Shown here piece by piece: positions 1-10,765 of a stretch of DNA of 64,000 bases. The stretch covers positions 6,400,523 to 6,464,522 of the forward strand of contig OZ012685.1 of the NCBI GenBank assembly GCA_963942565.1, given 5' to 3'. This stretch comes from Maea johnstoni. Taxonomy: Eukaryota > Annelida > Polychaeta > Spionida > Magelonidae. Numbering within the stretch: position 1 is the first letter of the stretch; each line of letters opens with the position of its first letter. Below the pieces are notes generated by a model, which was not told the DNA's origin, made no database searches, and saw only the letters and a program-made list of their open reading frames with translations. A program made the position numbers and the translations under genes.

Positions 1-631
1 ACAGTTTCCTGTTTGTGTGCAAGCCTATGGGCTGTTCTGTATAAGCTGGTCTCTGCTTTAGCTCAAGGATGGCCTAGACAGTTACAGTTGGTCGATACTG
101 AGGAAAAGTATGTACGCTTGAAAAAAATGGAAAAAATCTTAAAATGAGACAATATTTGTAAATTTACCCCATAAACCAACCTAACAAGGAAGTTCAAACA
201 AACCGATGATCGCCATACAATCAGGATGATGAAGGATGAAGTAGCAGTTCATTTCTCTATTTCATATTATTTATGCATTAAATAGTATCAAGTGTATGGG
301 CAAAAAACAGAACTACATGAAAACAGTTCATTAGTTAATTCATTTTCAACATATCCAAGGTACAAGGAAATTCAGATAAATGATCTGCACCATCAGCCCA
401 ACACCTGTCTTCATTTCTGAGAAACCTACAATAGAAAAGACATTTTCGAAGTATAGTATCATAAAGAAATTCATTGTTTCATCTCCAAGATGGCCAACTT
501 AAATACTTGCTCCATATCAGACCAAAGATCTTTGTAAGTGATAAATGTAAATATAGCATCTTTCTTACTCAATATATCGAGCAACTTTAACACTGATTGC
601 ATTTCCTATGTCAAAAGATAACCCAAGACTT
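1..631. other. gene-free AT-rich sequence
   Basis: No open frame with coding character, no RNA gene and no repeat structure recognised. It is single-copy-looking AT-rich DNA. Confidence 0.5.
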
Positions 632-960
632 AAGGTAGAACCTTACTCGATACACGGGTCATTTTTAAAACTTGAATATCTGAAAACTGAGTTTAATGAA
701 GACAACGGCACTTATGCTATTGTAAAGGTTACAACACGTATTTGCCGAATAACGGTTAACTTCAATAAGTGACTATTTTGAGGTAATGCGGCACCCTTAA
801 AAAACATCTGGATGTGTTTCGTTTTTTGGCAAAATGTCAAGACTTACCCTTTACTTGAAAATGAGAGTTTACCATATGATTACTCATGTCTTTGGTAAGG
901 TGCAAGGTCCTAACTCAACAGGAAATCCGCACGATCGGTATTTTAAAAACATTTTTGAAT
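632..960 (+). repeat. dispersed repeat, copy 1 (pair with 30062-30390)
   Basis: The stretch aligns by eye with 30062-30390 in the same orientation. Shared blocks include CGGGTCATT, then GAATATCTGAAAACTGAGTT, then GACAACGGCACTTA, then GGTAAGGTGCAAGGTC (versus GATAAGGTCCAAGGTC). Identity looks like roughly two thirds, so both are old copies. No terminal inverted repeat or protein was found, and the family is unknown. Confidence 0.55.
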
Positions 961-1410
961 GTTCCTATAAGCCTCAAAATTTCTAACAGCACGCGGTTTA
1001 CATATTAAATGCTGATGTTCAGGTCCTGTCAGAATTCAAGGTACCTGTGACATGACCTTGCACCTAGAGGGGGTTCATATCTGTCATGTTCTAAAATACT
1101 GGATTCAAAGACTGTATCGTTATTCACTTTCAGCCAAAAAATTACATGAAAATATTGGTCAAAATGGTCTAGGATGAATGAATCTGCATGGTTAAAGCAG
1201 ACAGCCATGTCGTTTGGGACCAATTTAACACGGATGGCCCTAAGGGGCCCGCCCTTTGTTCTCTTGACCGTACCGCAATTGAAAGTTGCTAGGTCGAGGT
1301 TCGTTGAGAGTGAACACCGCTCATGTGTAATCTTTTGTGTCGTTATTTATTTTTAGGGGCCAGCCAAGGACACCACCTAGTGGTGATACTCTTGGAGTAC
1401 TAGACTATCA
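961..1410. other. gene-free sequence
   Basis: Two overlapping open frames of about 60 codons on opposite strands have no recognisable product and look like chance. Nothing else was seen. Confidence 0.4.
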
Positions 1411-1626
1411 TCTTAAATAGCATTTAGGCACGATTTTTTTCTCTTAAGATTCAGGGCTCAATTATCACATTTTCATTATTTCAGGGCTCAATTTTTTTCC
1501 CGCATATTTTGAGGGCTCTTAAATAGAATTTAGGGCACAATTTTTTTGATCTTTGAGATTCAGGGCTCAATTATTTATTTTTTTATCATTTCAGTACTCA
1601 ATTTTATTTTCGCAGATTTTGAGGGC
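1411..1626. repeat. tandem repeat, 106-bp unit, two copies
   Basis: The first unit (1411-1516) and second unit (1517-1626) both begin TCTTAAATAG and end TTTTGAGGGC. Each contains two sub-blocks of the form TCAGGGCTCAATT followed by a T-run, so the unit is itself a degenerate dimer of about 50 bp. No coding potential. Confidence 0.6.
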
Positions 1627-1729
1627 TAAATTTTTTTCATCATTGCAAGGAAGTACGACTTGCCTTGAATCTTTTATTGAAGATAATATTGTATATTCAG
1701 AGACGTAGGGTGTCTATCACACTCTATGT

Positions 1730-1834
1730 CTGTATGCCATTGGCGCACAGGGGGCCATCCTCCGGTGGCGTACTGCCATTGCGGCCGGGGATGTGGGGGC
1801 CGCCAGAAGCCAGAGAGTTGTAGGTGCTCTGAGA
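1730..1834. other. GC-rich block at the duplication breakpoint
   Basis: A 100-bp GC-rich island in AT-rich surroundings that ends exactly where the 4,168-bp tandem duplication begins at 1835. Both strands are open for 60-70 codons, but nothing is recognised in either translation. It is present once only and is not repeated at the internal junction (6002/6003). Confidence 0.4.
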
Positions 1835-2204
1835 TGCATTGTCTGATATCCAAATGAGTGATTCAGAGCCATATTCAACACGAGAGAAAAGAAAGTGCCT
1901 AGAAGCCCACCGAAATGAAGGCAATTCATGTTATATATTACATCAAGTTTTTAGAAGATATTTTTTCTGTTTATAGAGGCTGCAATAAAATGGCTAAGAA
2001 AGTGAGAGAGATAAAAGTACACGTTGCATTTGTTATGGATAAGTTTGCTTCTGCCAGAATTTGTTGATTATTAATTCTATACCCTCGACATCAGGGGCAT
2101 AGATTTTCTCAAATAGACTTACACTAGCGCCAGTCTCATGGATTATTGGCACGCAGTGGCTCAGAGGACTGGCACTAGTCTAGTGCTCAAGACTTTCAAG
2201 AAAA

Positions 2205-2485
2205 TAGATTGCGCATGCGCTATGTGTGAATCCACTTATTAAAAACCGCATTTTCATCTGCCTTGTCAATATTGTCCATGACAAAACAACAGAAAAATAA
2301 GAGTGAATATATGATCAACTGAAAATTTGGTCCGAAAATTTTGTATTCAATGTGTAAATTTGTAACGGTAGTTTCGTAAGATAGAAATCTTTAAACACGT
2401 GGGTTGCTGGATCGCAACTTCCGGTTTCATCTCGCCTTGTTTAAACACTCGAGCAACGAGAAACCTAAACTCCACACGATCCGAA
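2205..2485 (+). promoter_or_regulatory. nucleolin-like gene promoter, copy 1
   Basis: Upstream of the first ATG are three classical housekeeping-promoter sites. They are an NRF1-type palindrome TGCGCATGCGC (2210-2220), a CACGTG E-box of the Myc/Max type (2396-2401), and an ETS/GABP site ACTTCCGG (2417-2424). No TATA box was seen. The ETS site lies about 60 bp before the ATG, so transcription probably starts in the pyrimidine-containing stretch just after it. Myc control of nucleolin is known in vertebrates; here it is inferred from the site only. Confidence 0.6.
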
Positions 2486-4194
2486 ATGGCGCCTAAAGGA
2501 AAAGCTCAGGTATGACATAGCAATCGTGTTTTGAAGAAAGCTTAGGCGAATGTTTTGTGTAACTGTTAACGAAAAGCGTCTCTGGAGTGGGGAGATAAGT
2601 TACCATCTTTTGCAACCACATGCTACTAATTCATAATAGAAAACACGTGTTGTTGAACCTATGTCGAAGAATTGGCACCGCACCGATTACAAATATGATT
2701 TGGGACAGACCTGAGAAACAGTCGATGAAAGTGACGCCAGCGGTGAAGACGTCTCTAAAAGAAGCATAAATATCCCATAATAAAACTCTAAGATGAATAT
2801 CCGGATGGACTGGGAGCGGCAGGACCAGATCTTGTGCTACTGCTAGACACAGTGACAGTCTTAGATGCAGAAAACATGGATTGGTTGCCACGTAACAATT
2901 CCCATAAGCCCCATTGTAAATCCCTCGGCACCCATAATCTTGCCTCAGTGTGCCGGTCCCAGGGAGACAGCATCAGGGACAGGGCTCTCATATTTGTTTA
3001 CATCATAGGGGATGTTGCTCACACACCAGAACCAGGTCCGGTTAGATACCCCGATCGGGAGAAATCTCCCAATCAGGATATTTCTCCCGATCAGGGTACA
3101 TTGTCCCGAGAAATCTCCCGATCGGGATGATTCTTCAGCTCAATAATCTTTACCTCCCTTCTGAAGAGTTCACATCATGTGACATGGTTACCCTGTTCGG
3201 GATACTTTTCTCAAAACACGTTTTTTCCGGTTAAGGATAAGTATCCCGTTCGGGGTATAGCATTCAATCTATATGGGACAGTCAACTTTTACTGTTGACC
3301 TTCCGAAAAGCACTCATCCAAAAGAAAAAAGTTGATATTATCTTTATTAACTATGGGATTACTGACTTAAAGCAGAATCCCATGTCGGAAACTGATTTTA
3401 TTAAAAAAAATTCCTGTCAGGGTCTCCCGGCAATGCACTTAAACGAAGTCAATGGCCTACTGGGAAATATATTGAGTAAGCTCAAGGCTGCCCAGACGTC
3501 TGGGGAGTTGAGGAAATACCAGCTCAGCAGCTACCAGGCGGCTGAAATGCTCAATCTTTTAAGTAATTAGTGTTTTGTGGCCACGTCTCAATTATTGACA
3601 ATGTACCCCGTTGGAGAGATTTCTCCCAAACGGGGTATCTAACCGGACCAGAGAACGCATCTTGAATGGTTCTTGTCAACACCTGGGCTAGGAGTGTGCT
3701 GTTTAGCGTAATCTGATGGTTGCATATCTGGTGATTTTGTCTATAGTTTGAAATGATATCAGAAGTTTTAAAAGCAGGTGTTTAGGCTCTCTAAATTATT
3801 GCAAACTTTGGTGCAGGGCCATGTAGAAATGTGTTCTGTTCTCTGTAACTAGTCCCTAAATGAATGAAGTTTTTGCTCAGTGTCGCTTTATTCAGTCTTG
3901 CATTTTATGATAGTACTAATACTAAAATTGTCAAATAAGATATGATTCTTAATTGATTCATCTACTTATTTTGGAGTTTCTGCATTGAACTGTTTTGCTC
4001 TCCTAAGTCTCCTTACACATATATGTAAAATGTTATGATTTTAGACGCCTCAACCACCCAAAAACAAGAAGGGAACTCCTGCAAAAGCCACCCCGAAATC
4101 TGCGCCACCCAAGAAAAAGAAAGCCATGTTTGAAGTGAAGGATGAGGATGATAGTGAACCAGAGGACATACAAATCGCATTAAACAAAGTGTTG
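2486..4194 (+). CDS. duplicated exons 1 and 2 of the nucleolin-like gene (upstream copy)
   Basis: Exon 1 is 2486-2509 (MAPKGKAQ, donor GTATGA). Exon 2 is 4045-4194 (acceptor TTTTAG, 50 codons rich in Lys and Pro, ending IQIALNKVL, donor GTAAGT). Both are identical to 6654-6677 and 8213-8362. Both exons have phase 0 at each edge. A transcript from the upstream promoter could therefore skip the internal exon 1 (which has no acceptor), include exon 2 twice and still read in frame into exon 3. Which combination is used cannot be seen from the DNA. Confidence 0.7.
3035..3649. mobile_element. 615-bp inverted-repeat DNA transposon in intron 1 (copy 1)
   Basis: The ends are a 39-bp terminal inverted repeat with about three mismatches, starting GGTCCGGTTAGATACCCCG. 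Inside the left end, short palindromes of the form CGATCGGGAGAAATCTCCCG are repeated, and a GGGTATC-like motif recurs. A 91-codon open frame (3295-3570, + strand) fills the centre and resembles nothing I know. It could be a remnant of the parent's gene or chance. No convincing target-site duplication was found. Being in both tandem units, the insertion predates the duplication. A non-autonomous cut-and-paste element is likely; superfamily undetermined. Confidence 0.75.
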
Positions 4195-4719
4195 GTAAGT
4201 AGATAGGAAAGGGTATTGGCAATTATTACTTGATCACAAAAGCTGGACTCATTTGTGTTGTGTTTTGAGAAGCACACCCAATTCTTACTTTCTTTGATAT
4301 CTTTTTAACTTCAAGATGATGAAGAGAACTAGGTTAATCACCTAGTTTGTGAAATGCCCATTTTTATTATCTAGAGACTAGACCATAAACCAATCCCCAG
4401 TCTGCTATCCCCAGAGAACGGTCATTGCTTTAGTGCTTACTATTTTATGCAATTTACAATCTGTTATCTATAATCTGTCTGCCTATTCCATTGCCTCATG
4501 TCTCTCAAATGAGATGTGTGAGAGCTAAATACTTGGACTATTAAACTGACCTTTCTCCAAAACTCACAAAACATGTGAGAAATATTAACATAACCACAGC
4601 ATAAAATCTGGCTTAATGTTTCCACATGGCCATTTCTAGCCAACTTCTGGTTGACAAAAAACAAATGAGTGTATGCAAACTTTGAAATGTGTGGCACAGC
4701 ATGTAGCCCTTTAAACTTT

Positions 4720-5670
4720 GTCTTAGCCAGGATTTAGAAACTGGGTGCCTAAAATTGGCAGCTGTAAAATTTTGGGCGTCCAAATTTTTAAGGGGAATTA
4801 TAATAATACTCATATTTCAATCATAAACGTATAAAATCATCAAAATAAGGCATGATATCATTAAACAATGTCATTGGAATTATAAGGAGATAAAAAAAAA
4901 CAATTATAAGCTTGAGATTGAGGTTTTTAGAAATTCCACACTAAGTCTTTAATCACATAGTTCTAATACATTTATTAATTCAAGAAGAATAAAAATGGAT
5001 AATAATTAGATTTTTGGTATCACATTTGGATTGTTTTGATAATAAAGTGCTAATTGTTGAACGAATCATAAAATGGTGACCCCCATGAAATCAGGGGCTT
5101 AGGCGCCTATGCGTCCAGCGTGTCATTTGGACACCCAGAACACTGTTTTTGACAGTTTGGACACCTAAAAATTTATATCAGAATTTGTTGATGATGACTT
5201 TTCTTAGAAGATAGAAGATGTATACGCTGTAGTGTCACTTTAATAAGACACACAAAGCAGTTACTGGCCTAAAAAAGCTAAATCTGTAAATATATAGGGT
5301 TTATTTTATTAGTAGTATGTACTTTGTAATAATAATAATAACTGATATTTGATATAGCGCCCTTTCCACCTATAATGTTCATAAGCGCTTTAGAGTCATT
5401 GGATAGTTGTCATGGTCCATATAGTCAATTAAACTCCTTTCGAAATAGCAATGTTTTCAGCTGTTTCTTGAAGTTTTGCACACTTTCAGCAGCCTTGATG
5501 TTGTCAGGGAGCTCATTCCAAAGGCGTGGTGCATAGGCACAGAATGCTCTGTCACCAAACCTTTTCAGATTAGTGAGTGGTATCTGTAATAAGTTCTTAC
5601 CACACTTTGGACACACAAAAGTCTATGAAACCTCTATTTGGACACCCTGTATCCAAATATTGGCTAAGAC
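4720..5670. mobile_element. inverted-repeat element in intron 2, carrying a LINE 3' end (copy 1)
   Basis: The left end GTCTTAGCCA (4720-4729) matches the right end TGGCTAAGAC (5661-5670) exactly. Looser inverted similarity continues inwards, with motifs such as GGGTGCC and GCGTCCAAAT on one side and TTTGGACACC on the other, repeated several times. It looks like an old MITE of the fold-back sort, later invaded by the LINE fragment at 5327-5603. No protein is encoded by the element itself. Confidence 0.45.
5327..5603 (-). mobile_element. CR1/Jockey-type LINE, 3' end only (copy 1)
   Basis: On the minus strand the translation ends with the typical C-terminus of this group: RFGDRAFCAYAPRLWNELP, then a VQNFKKQLKTLLF-like helix and a stop. 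The 3' untranslated end carries GGAAAGGGCGCTATATCAAA and a (TTA)n tail. The same tail motif is found at the 3' end of the larger LINE at 51.5 kb, so they are related families. The hexamer ACTTTG flanks the piece on both sides (5321-5326 and 5604-5609) and may be its target-site duplication. Heavily 5'-truncated and dead. Confidence 0.8.
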
Positions 5671-6372
5671 CATGCATGAAAATGATGAAATAATGTGTTG
5701 CTTTGTTTGTTTGTCTGAAATATGGATGTCGGGAAAAGTCTATGAATAATAAGTTTATTGTTTCATTGATTATTTGTGAGTACATGTACTCTATTTCATT
5801 TCCCATCTGAATTTATCTTAGATAGCAACTCCATGAAATTATTTGTTCTTTCGTTTGTTTGTGTCTAAAACATGCATGTCGTGAATAATAAGTTTATTTT
5901 TTCATTGATTACAAGAACATGTACTCTGAATTGCCATGAAATGGTGACATCTCCAATTTTTTTTTATCTAATCTGACTTACGTTTTGTTGATTTTATAGA
6001 GGTGCATTGTCTGATATCCAAATGAGTGATTCAGAGCCATATTCAACACGAGAGAAAAGAAAGTGCCTAGAAGCCCACCGAAATGAAGGCAATTCATGTT
6101 ATATATTACATCAAGTTTTTAGAAGATATTTTTTCTGTTTATAGAGGCTGCAATAAAATGGCTAAGAAAGTGAGAGAGATAAAAGTACACGTTGCATTTG
6201 TTATGGATAAGTTTGCTTCTGCCAGAATTTGTTGATTATTAATTCTATACCCTCGACATCAGGGGCATAGATTTTCTCAAATAGACTTACACTAGCGCCA
6301 GTCTCATGGATTATTGGCACGCAGTGGCTCAGAGGACTGGCACTAGTCTAGTGCTCAAGACTTTCAAGAAAA

Positions 6373-6653
6373 TAGATTGCGCATGCGCTATGTGTGAATC
6401 CACTTATTAAAAACCGCATTTTCATCTGCCTTGTCAATATTGTCCATGACAAAACAACAGAAAAATAAGAGTGAATATATGATCAACTGAAAATTTGGTC
6501 CGAAAATTTTGTATTCAATGTGTAAATTTGTAACGGTAGTTTCGTAAGATAGAAATCTTTAAACACGTGGGTTGCTGGATCGCAACTTCCGGTTTCATCT
6601 CGCCTTGTTTAAACACTCGAGCAACGAGAAACCTAAACTCCACACGATCCGAA
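6373..6653 (+). promoter_or_regulatory. nucleolin-like gene promoter, copy 2
   Basis: Identical repeat of the copy 1 promoter: NRF1-type site at 6378-6388, E-box CACGTG at 6564-6569, ETS site ACTTCCGG at 6585-6592, ATG at 6654. It is the promoter closest to the rest of the gene. If both copies are real the gene has two equivalent start regions 4.2 kb apart. Confidence 0.6.
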
Positions 6654-9600
6654 ATGGCGCCTAAAGGAAAAGCTCAGGTATGACATAGCAATCGTGTTTT
6701 GAAGAAAGCTTAGGCGAATGTTTTGTGTAACTGTTAACGAAAAGCGTCTCTGGAGTGGGGAGATAAGTTACCATCTTTTGCAACCACATGCTACTAATTC
6801 ATAATAGAAAACACGTGTTGTTGAACCTATGTCGAAGAATTGGCACCGCACCGATTACAAATATGATTTGGGACAGACCTGAGAAACAGTCGATGAAAGT
6901 GACGCCAGCGGTGAAGACGTCTCTAAAAGAAGCATAAATATCCCATAATAAAACTCTAAGATGAATATCCGGATGGACTGGGAGCGGCAGGACCAGATCT
7001 TGTGCTACTGCTAGACACAGTGACAGTCTTAGATGCAGAAAACATGGATTGGTTGCCACGTAACAATTCCCATAAGCCCCATTGTAAATCCCTCGGCACC
7101 CATAATCTTGCCTCAGTGTGCCGGTCCCAGGGAGACAGCATCAGGGACAGGGCTCTCATATTTGTTTACATCATAGGGGATGTTGCTCACACACCAGAAC
7201 CAGGTCCGGTTAGATACCCCGATCGGGAGAAATCTCCCAATCAGGATATTTCTCCCGATCAGGGTACATTGTCCCGAGAAATCTCCCGATCGGGATGATT
7301 CTTCAGCTCAATAATCTTTACCTCCCTTCTGAAGAGTTCACATCATGTGACATGGTTACCCTGTTCGGGATACTTTTCTCAAAACACGTTTTTTCCGGTT
7401 AAGGATAAGTATCCCGTTCGGGGTATAGCATTCAATCTATATGGGACAGTCAACTTTTACTGTTGACCTTCCGAAAAGCACTCATCCAAAAGAAAAAAGT
7501 TGATATTATCTTTATTAACTATGGGATTACTGACTTAAAGCAGAATCCCATGTCGGAAACTGATTTTATTAAAAAAAATTCCTGTCAGGGTCTCCCGGCA
7601 ATGCACTTAAACGAAGTCAATGGCCTACTGGGAAATATATTGAGTAAGCTCAAGGCTGCCCAGACGTCTGGGGAGTTGAGGAAATACCAGCTCAGCAGCT
7701 ACCAGGCGGCTGAAATGCTCAATCTTTTAAGTAATTAGTGTTTTGTGGCCACGTCTCAATTATTGACAATGTACCCCGTTGGAGAGATTTCTCCCAAACG
7801 GGGTATCTAACCGGACCAGAGAACGCATCTTGAATGGTTCTTGTCAACACCTGGGCTAGGAGTGTGCTGTTTAGCGTAATCTGATGGTTGCATATCTGGT
7901 GATTTTGTCTATAGTTTGAAATGATATCAGAAGTTTTAAAAGCAGGTGTTTAGGCTCTCTAAATTATTGCAAACTTTGGTGCAGGGCCATGTAGAAATGT
8001 GTTCTGTTCTCTGTAACTAGTCCCTAAATGAATGAAGTTTTTGCTCAGTGTCGCTTTATTCAGTCTTGCATTTTATGATAGTACTAATACTAAAATTGTC
8101 AAATAAGATATGATTCTTAATTGATTCATCTACTTATTTTGGAGTTTCTGCATTGAACTGTTTTGCTCTCCTAAGTCTCCTTACACATATATGTAAAATG
8201 TTATGATTTTAGACGCCTCAACCACCCAAAAACAAGAAGGGAACTCCTGCAAAAGCCACCCCGAAATCTGCGCCACCCAAGAAAAAGAAAGCCATGTTTG
8301 AAGTGAAGGATGAGGATGATAGTGAACCAGAGGACATACAAATCGCATTAAACAAAGTGTTGGTAAGTAGATAGGAAAGGGTATTGGCAATTATTACTTG
8401 ATCACAAAAGCTGGACTCATTTGTGTTGTGTTTTGAGAAGCACACCCAATTCTTACTTTCTTTGATATCTTTTTAACTTCAAGATGATGAAGAGAACTAG
8501 GTTAATCACCTAGTTTGTGAAATGCCCATTTTTATTATCTAGAGACTAGACCATAAACCAATCCCCAGTCTGCTATCCCCAGAGAACGGTCATTGCTTTA
8601 GTGCTTACTATTTTATGCAATTTACAATCTGTTATCTATAATCTGTCTGCCTATTCCATTGCCTCATGTCTCTCAAATGAGATGTGTGAGAGCTAAATAC
8701 TTGGACTATTAAACTGACCTTTCTCCAAAACTCACAAAACATGTGAGAAATATTAACATAACCACAGCATAAAATCTGGCTTAATGTTTCCACATGGCCA
8801 TTTCTAGCCAACTTCTGGTTGACAAAAAACAAATGAGTGTATGCAAACTTTGAAATGTGTGGCACAGCATGTAGCCCTTTAAACTTTGTCTTAGCCAGGA
8901 TTTAGAAACTGGGTGCCTAAAATTGGCAGCTGTAAAATTTTGGGCGTCCAAATTTTTAAGGGGAATTATAATAATACTCATATTTCAATCATAAACGTAT
9001 AAAATCATCAAAATAAGGCATGATATCATTAAACAATGTCATTGGAATTATAAGGAGATAAAAAAAAACAATTATAAGCTTGAGATTGAGGTTTTTAGAA
9101 ATTCCACACTAAGTCTTTAATCACATAGTTCTAATACATTTATTAATTCAAGAAGAATAAAAATGGATAATAATTAGATTTTTGGTATCACATTTGGATT
9201 GTTTTGATAATAAAGTGCTAATTGTTGAACGAATCATAAAATGGTGACCCCCATGAAATCAGGGGCTTAGGCGCCTATGCGTCCAGCGTGTCATTTGGAC
9301 ACCCAGAACACTGTTTTTGACAGTTTGGACACCTAAAAATTTATATCAGAATTTGTTGATGATGACTTTTCTTAGAAGATAGAAGATGTATACGCTGTAG
9401 TGTCACTTTAATAAGACACACAAAGCAGTTACTGGCCTAAAAAAGCTAAATCTGTAAATATATAGGGTTTATTTTATTAGTAGTATGTACTTTGTAATAA
9501 TAATAATAACTGATATTTGATATAGCGCCCTTTCCACCTATAATGTTCATAAGCGCTTTAGAGTCATTGGATAGTTGTCATGGTCCATATAGTCAATTAA

Positions 9601-10730
9601 ACTCCTTTCGAAATAGCAATGTTTTCAGCTGTTTCTTGAAGTTTTGCACACTTTCAGCAGCCTTGATGTTGTCAGGGAGCTCATTCCAAAGGCGTGGTGC
9701 ATAGGCACAGAATGCTCTGTCACCAAACCTTTTCAGATTAGTGAGTGGTATCTGTAATAAGTTCTTACCACACTTTGGACACACAAAAGTCTATGAAACC
9801 TCTATTTGGACACCCTGTATCCAAATATTGGCTAAGACCATGCATGAAAATGATGAAATAATGTGTTGCTTTGTTTGTTTGTCTGAAATATGGATGTCGG
9901 GAAAAGTCTATGAATAATAAGTTTATTGTTTCATTGATTATTTGTGAGTACATGTACTCTATTTCATTTCCCATCTGAATTTATCTTAGATAGCAACTCC
10001 ATGAAATTATTTGTTCTTTCGTTTGTTTGTGTCTAAAACATGCATGTCGTGAATAATAAGTTTATTTTTTCATTGATTACAAGAACATGTACTCTGAATT
10101 GCCATGAAATGGTGACATCTCCAATTTTTTTTTATCTAATCTGACTTACGTTTTGTTGATTTTATAGAGGTTTGTGGTATCGATTTGGCTTCAATGATAC
10201 TAGCTAAATAATACCTTTCAAAATTTTGAATTTTGTAATTGTTATTTATGTGTACATGGCCCTTAAATCAGGGCATGTGAGAAAAATCCATCCTTCCCTA
10301 CTTTTTGAGAATGAGAGTTCTCGAAAAGAACTGTATGCCCTATTAAATTCAAGATAGCGATTTTTTTTACCTTAGATGGAGCATTTAATAGTGAATTGTG
10401 GTACTTGGTATTGAATTTAAGGTCCATGCATTAGCTGTACTTTCTATCAGCTAGACTTTATCACTACAGAAAACAGACGTTGATTGCTTGATTTAAATGC
10501 CTTTAAAAATGTATGTTTTATATACATTCAGAAAATATATCACAATAACTTGAAATATCTTTTCATCCTTTAGGCCTCTGTAAAAGGCCAGAAGAAAACC
10601 CCAAATGGAAAGTCAAAAGTAGTAGCGCCAGCGCCAGTTGAGGATGATGATGATGAGGAAATGGACAGCGATGATGATGAAAGTTTAGATGAAGAAGAAA
10701 TGGCTGCTTTGGAAGCTTTAGTTGGAGCCG

Positions 10731-10765
<35 letters not shown>

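Larger units (their letters stand above)
1835..6002 (+). repeat. 4,168-bp direct tandem duplication, unit 1
   Basis: Every landmark recurs exactly 4,168 bp downstream with no indel and no substitution that I could see. The internal junction reads TTTATAGAGG/TGCATTG. The outer left edge reads TCTGAGA/TGCATTG and the outer right edge TTTATAGAGG/TTTGTGG, so at most 1-2 bases are shared at the breakpoints. That fits end joining rather than recombination between repeats. The unit contains the nucleolin-like promoter, exon 1, all of intron 1, exon 2 and part of intron 2. Confidence 0.93.
6003..10170 (+). repeat. 4,168-bp direct tandem duplication, unit 2
   Basis: Second copy of 1835-6002, continuing into the unique remainder of intron 2 from about 10171. 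This copy lies next to exon 3, so its exon 1 and exon 2 give the simplest transcript. The apparent full identity over 4 kb, introns included, means either a very young event, recent gene conversion, or an assembly duplication of one haplotype segment. Confidence 0.93.

Noticed and set aside
2631-2991. Open frames of 67-86 codons on the minus strand in intron 1
   Set aside because: They lie inside an intron, overlap other frames, have no recognisable domain, and their repeat at 6799-7159 is only the tandem duplication, not conservation.
3008-3040. A GDVAHTPEPGP stretch on the + strand resembling a 2A-like (GDVExNPGP) motif at the start of some LINE proteins
   Set aside because: The last residues (GP) are supplied by the terminal repeat of the transposon that starts at 3035. 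The match is interrupted by extra residues, and no LINE endonuclease follows.
4013-4277. Minus-strand frames opposite exon 2
   Set aside because: Shadows of the Lys/Pro-coding exon on the + strand.
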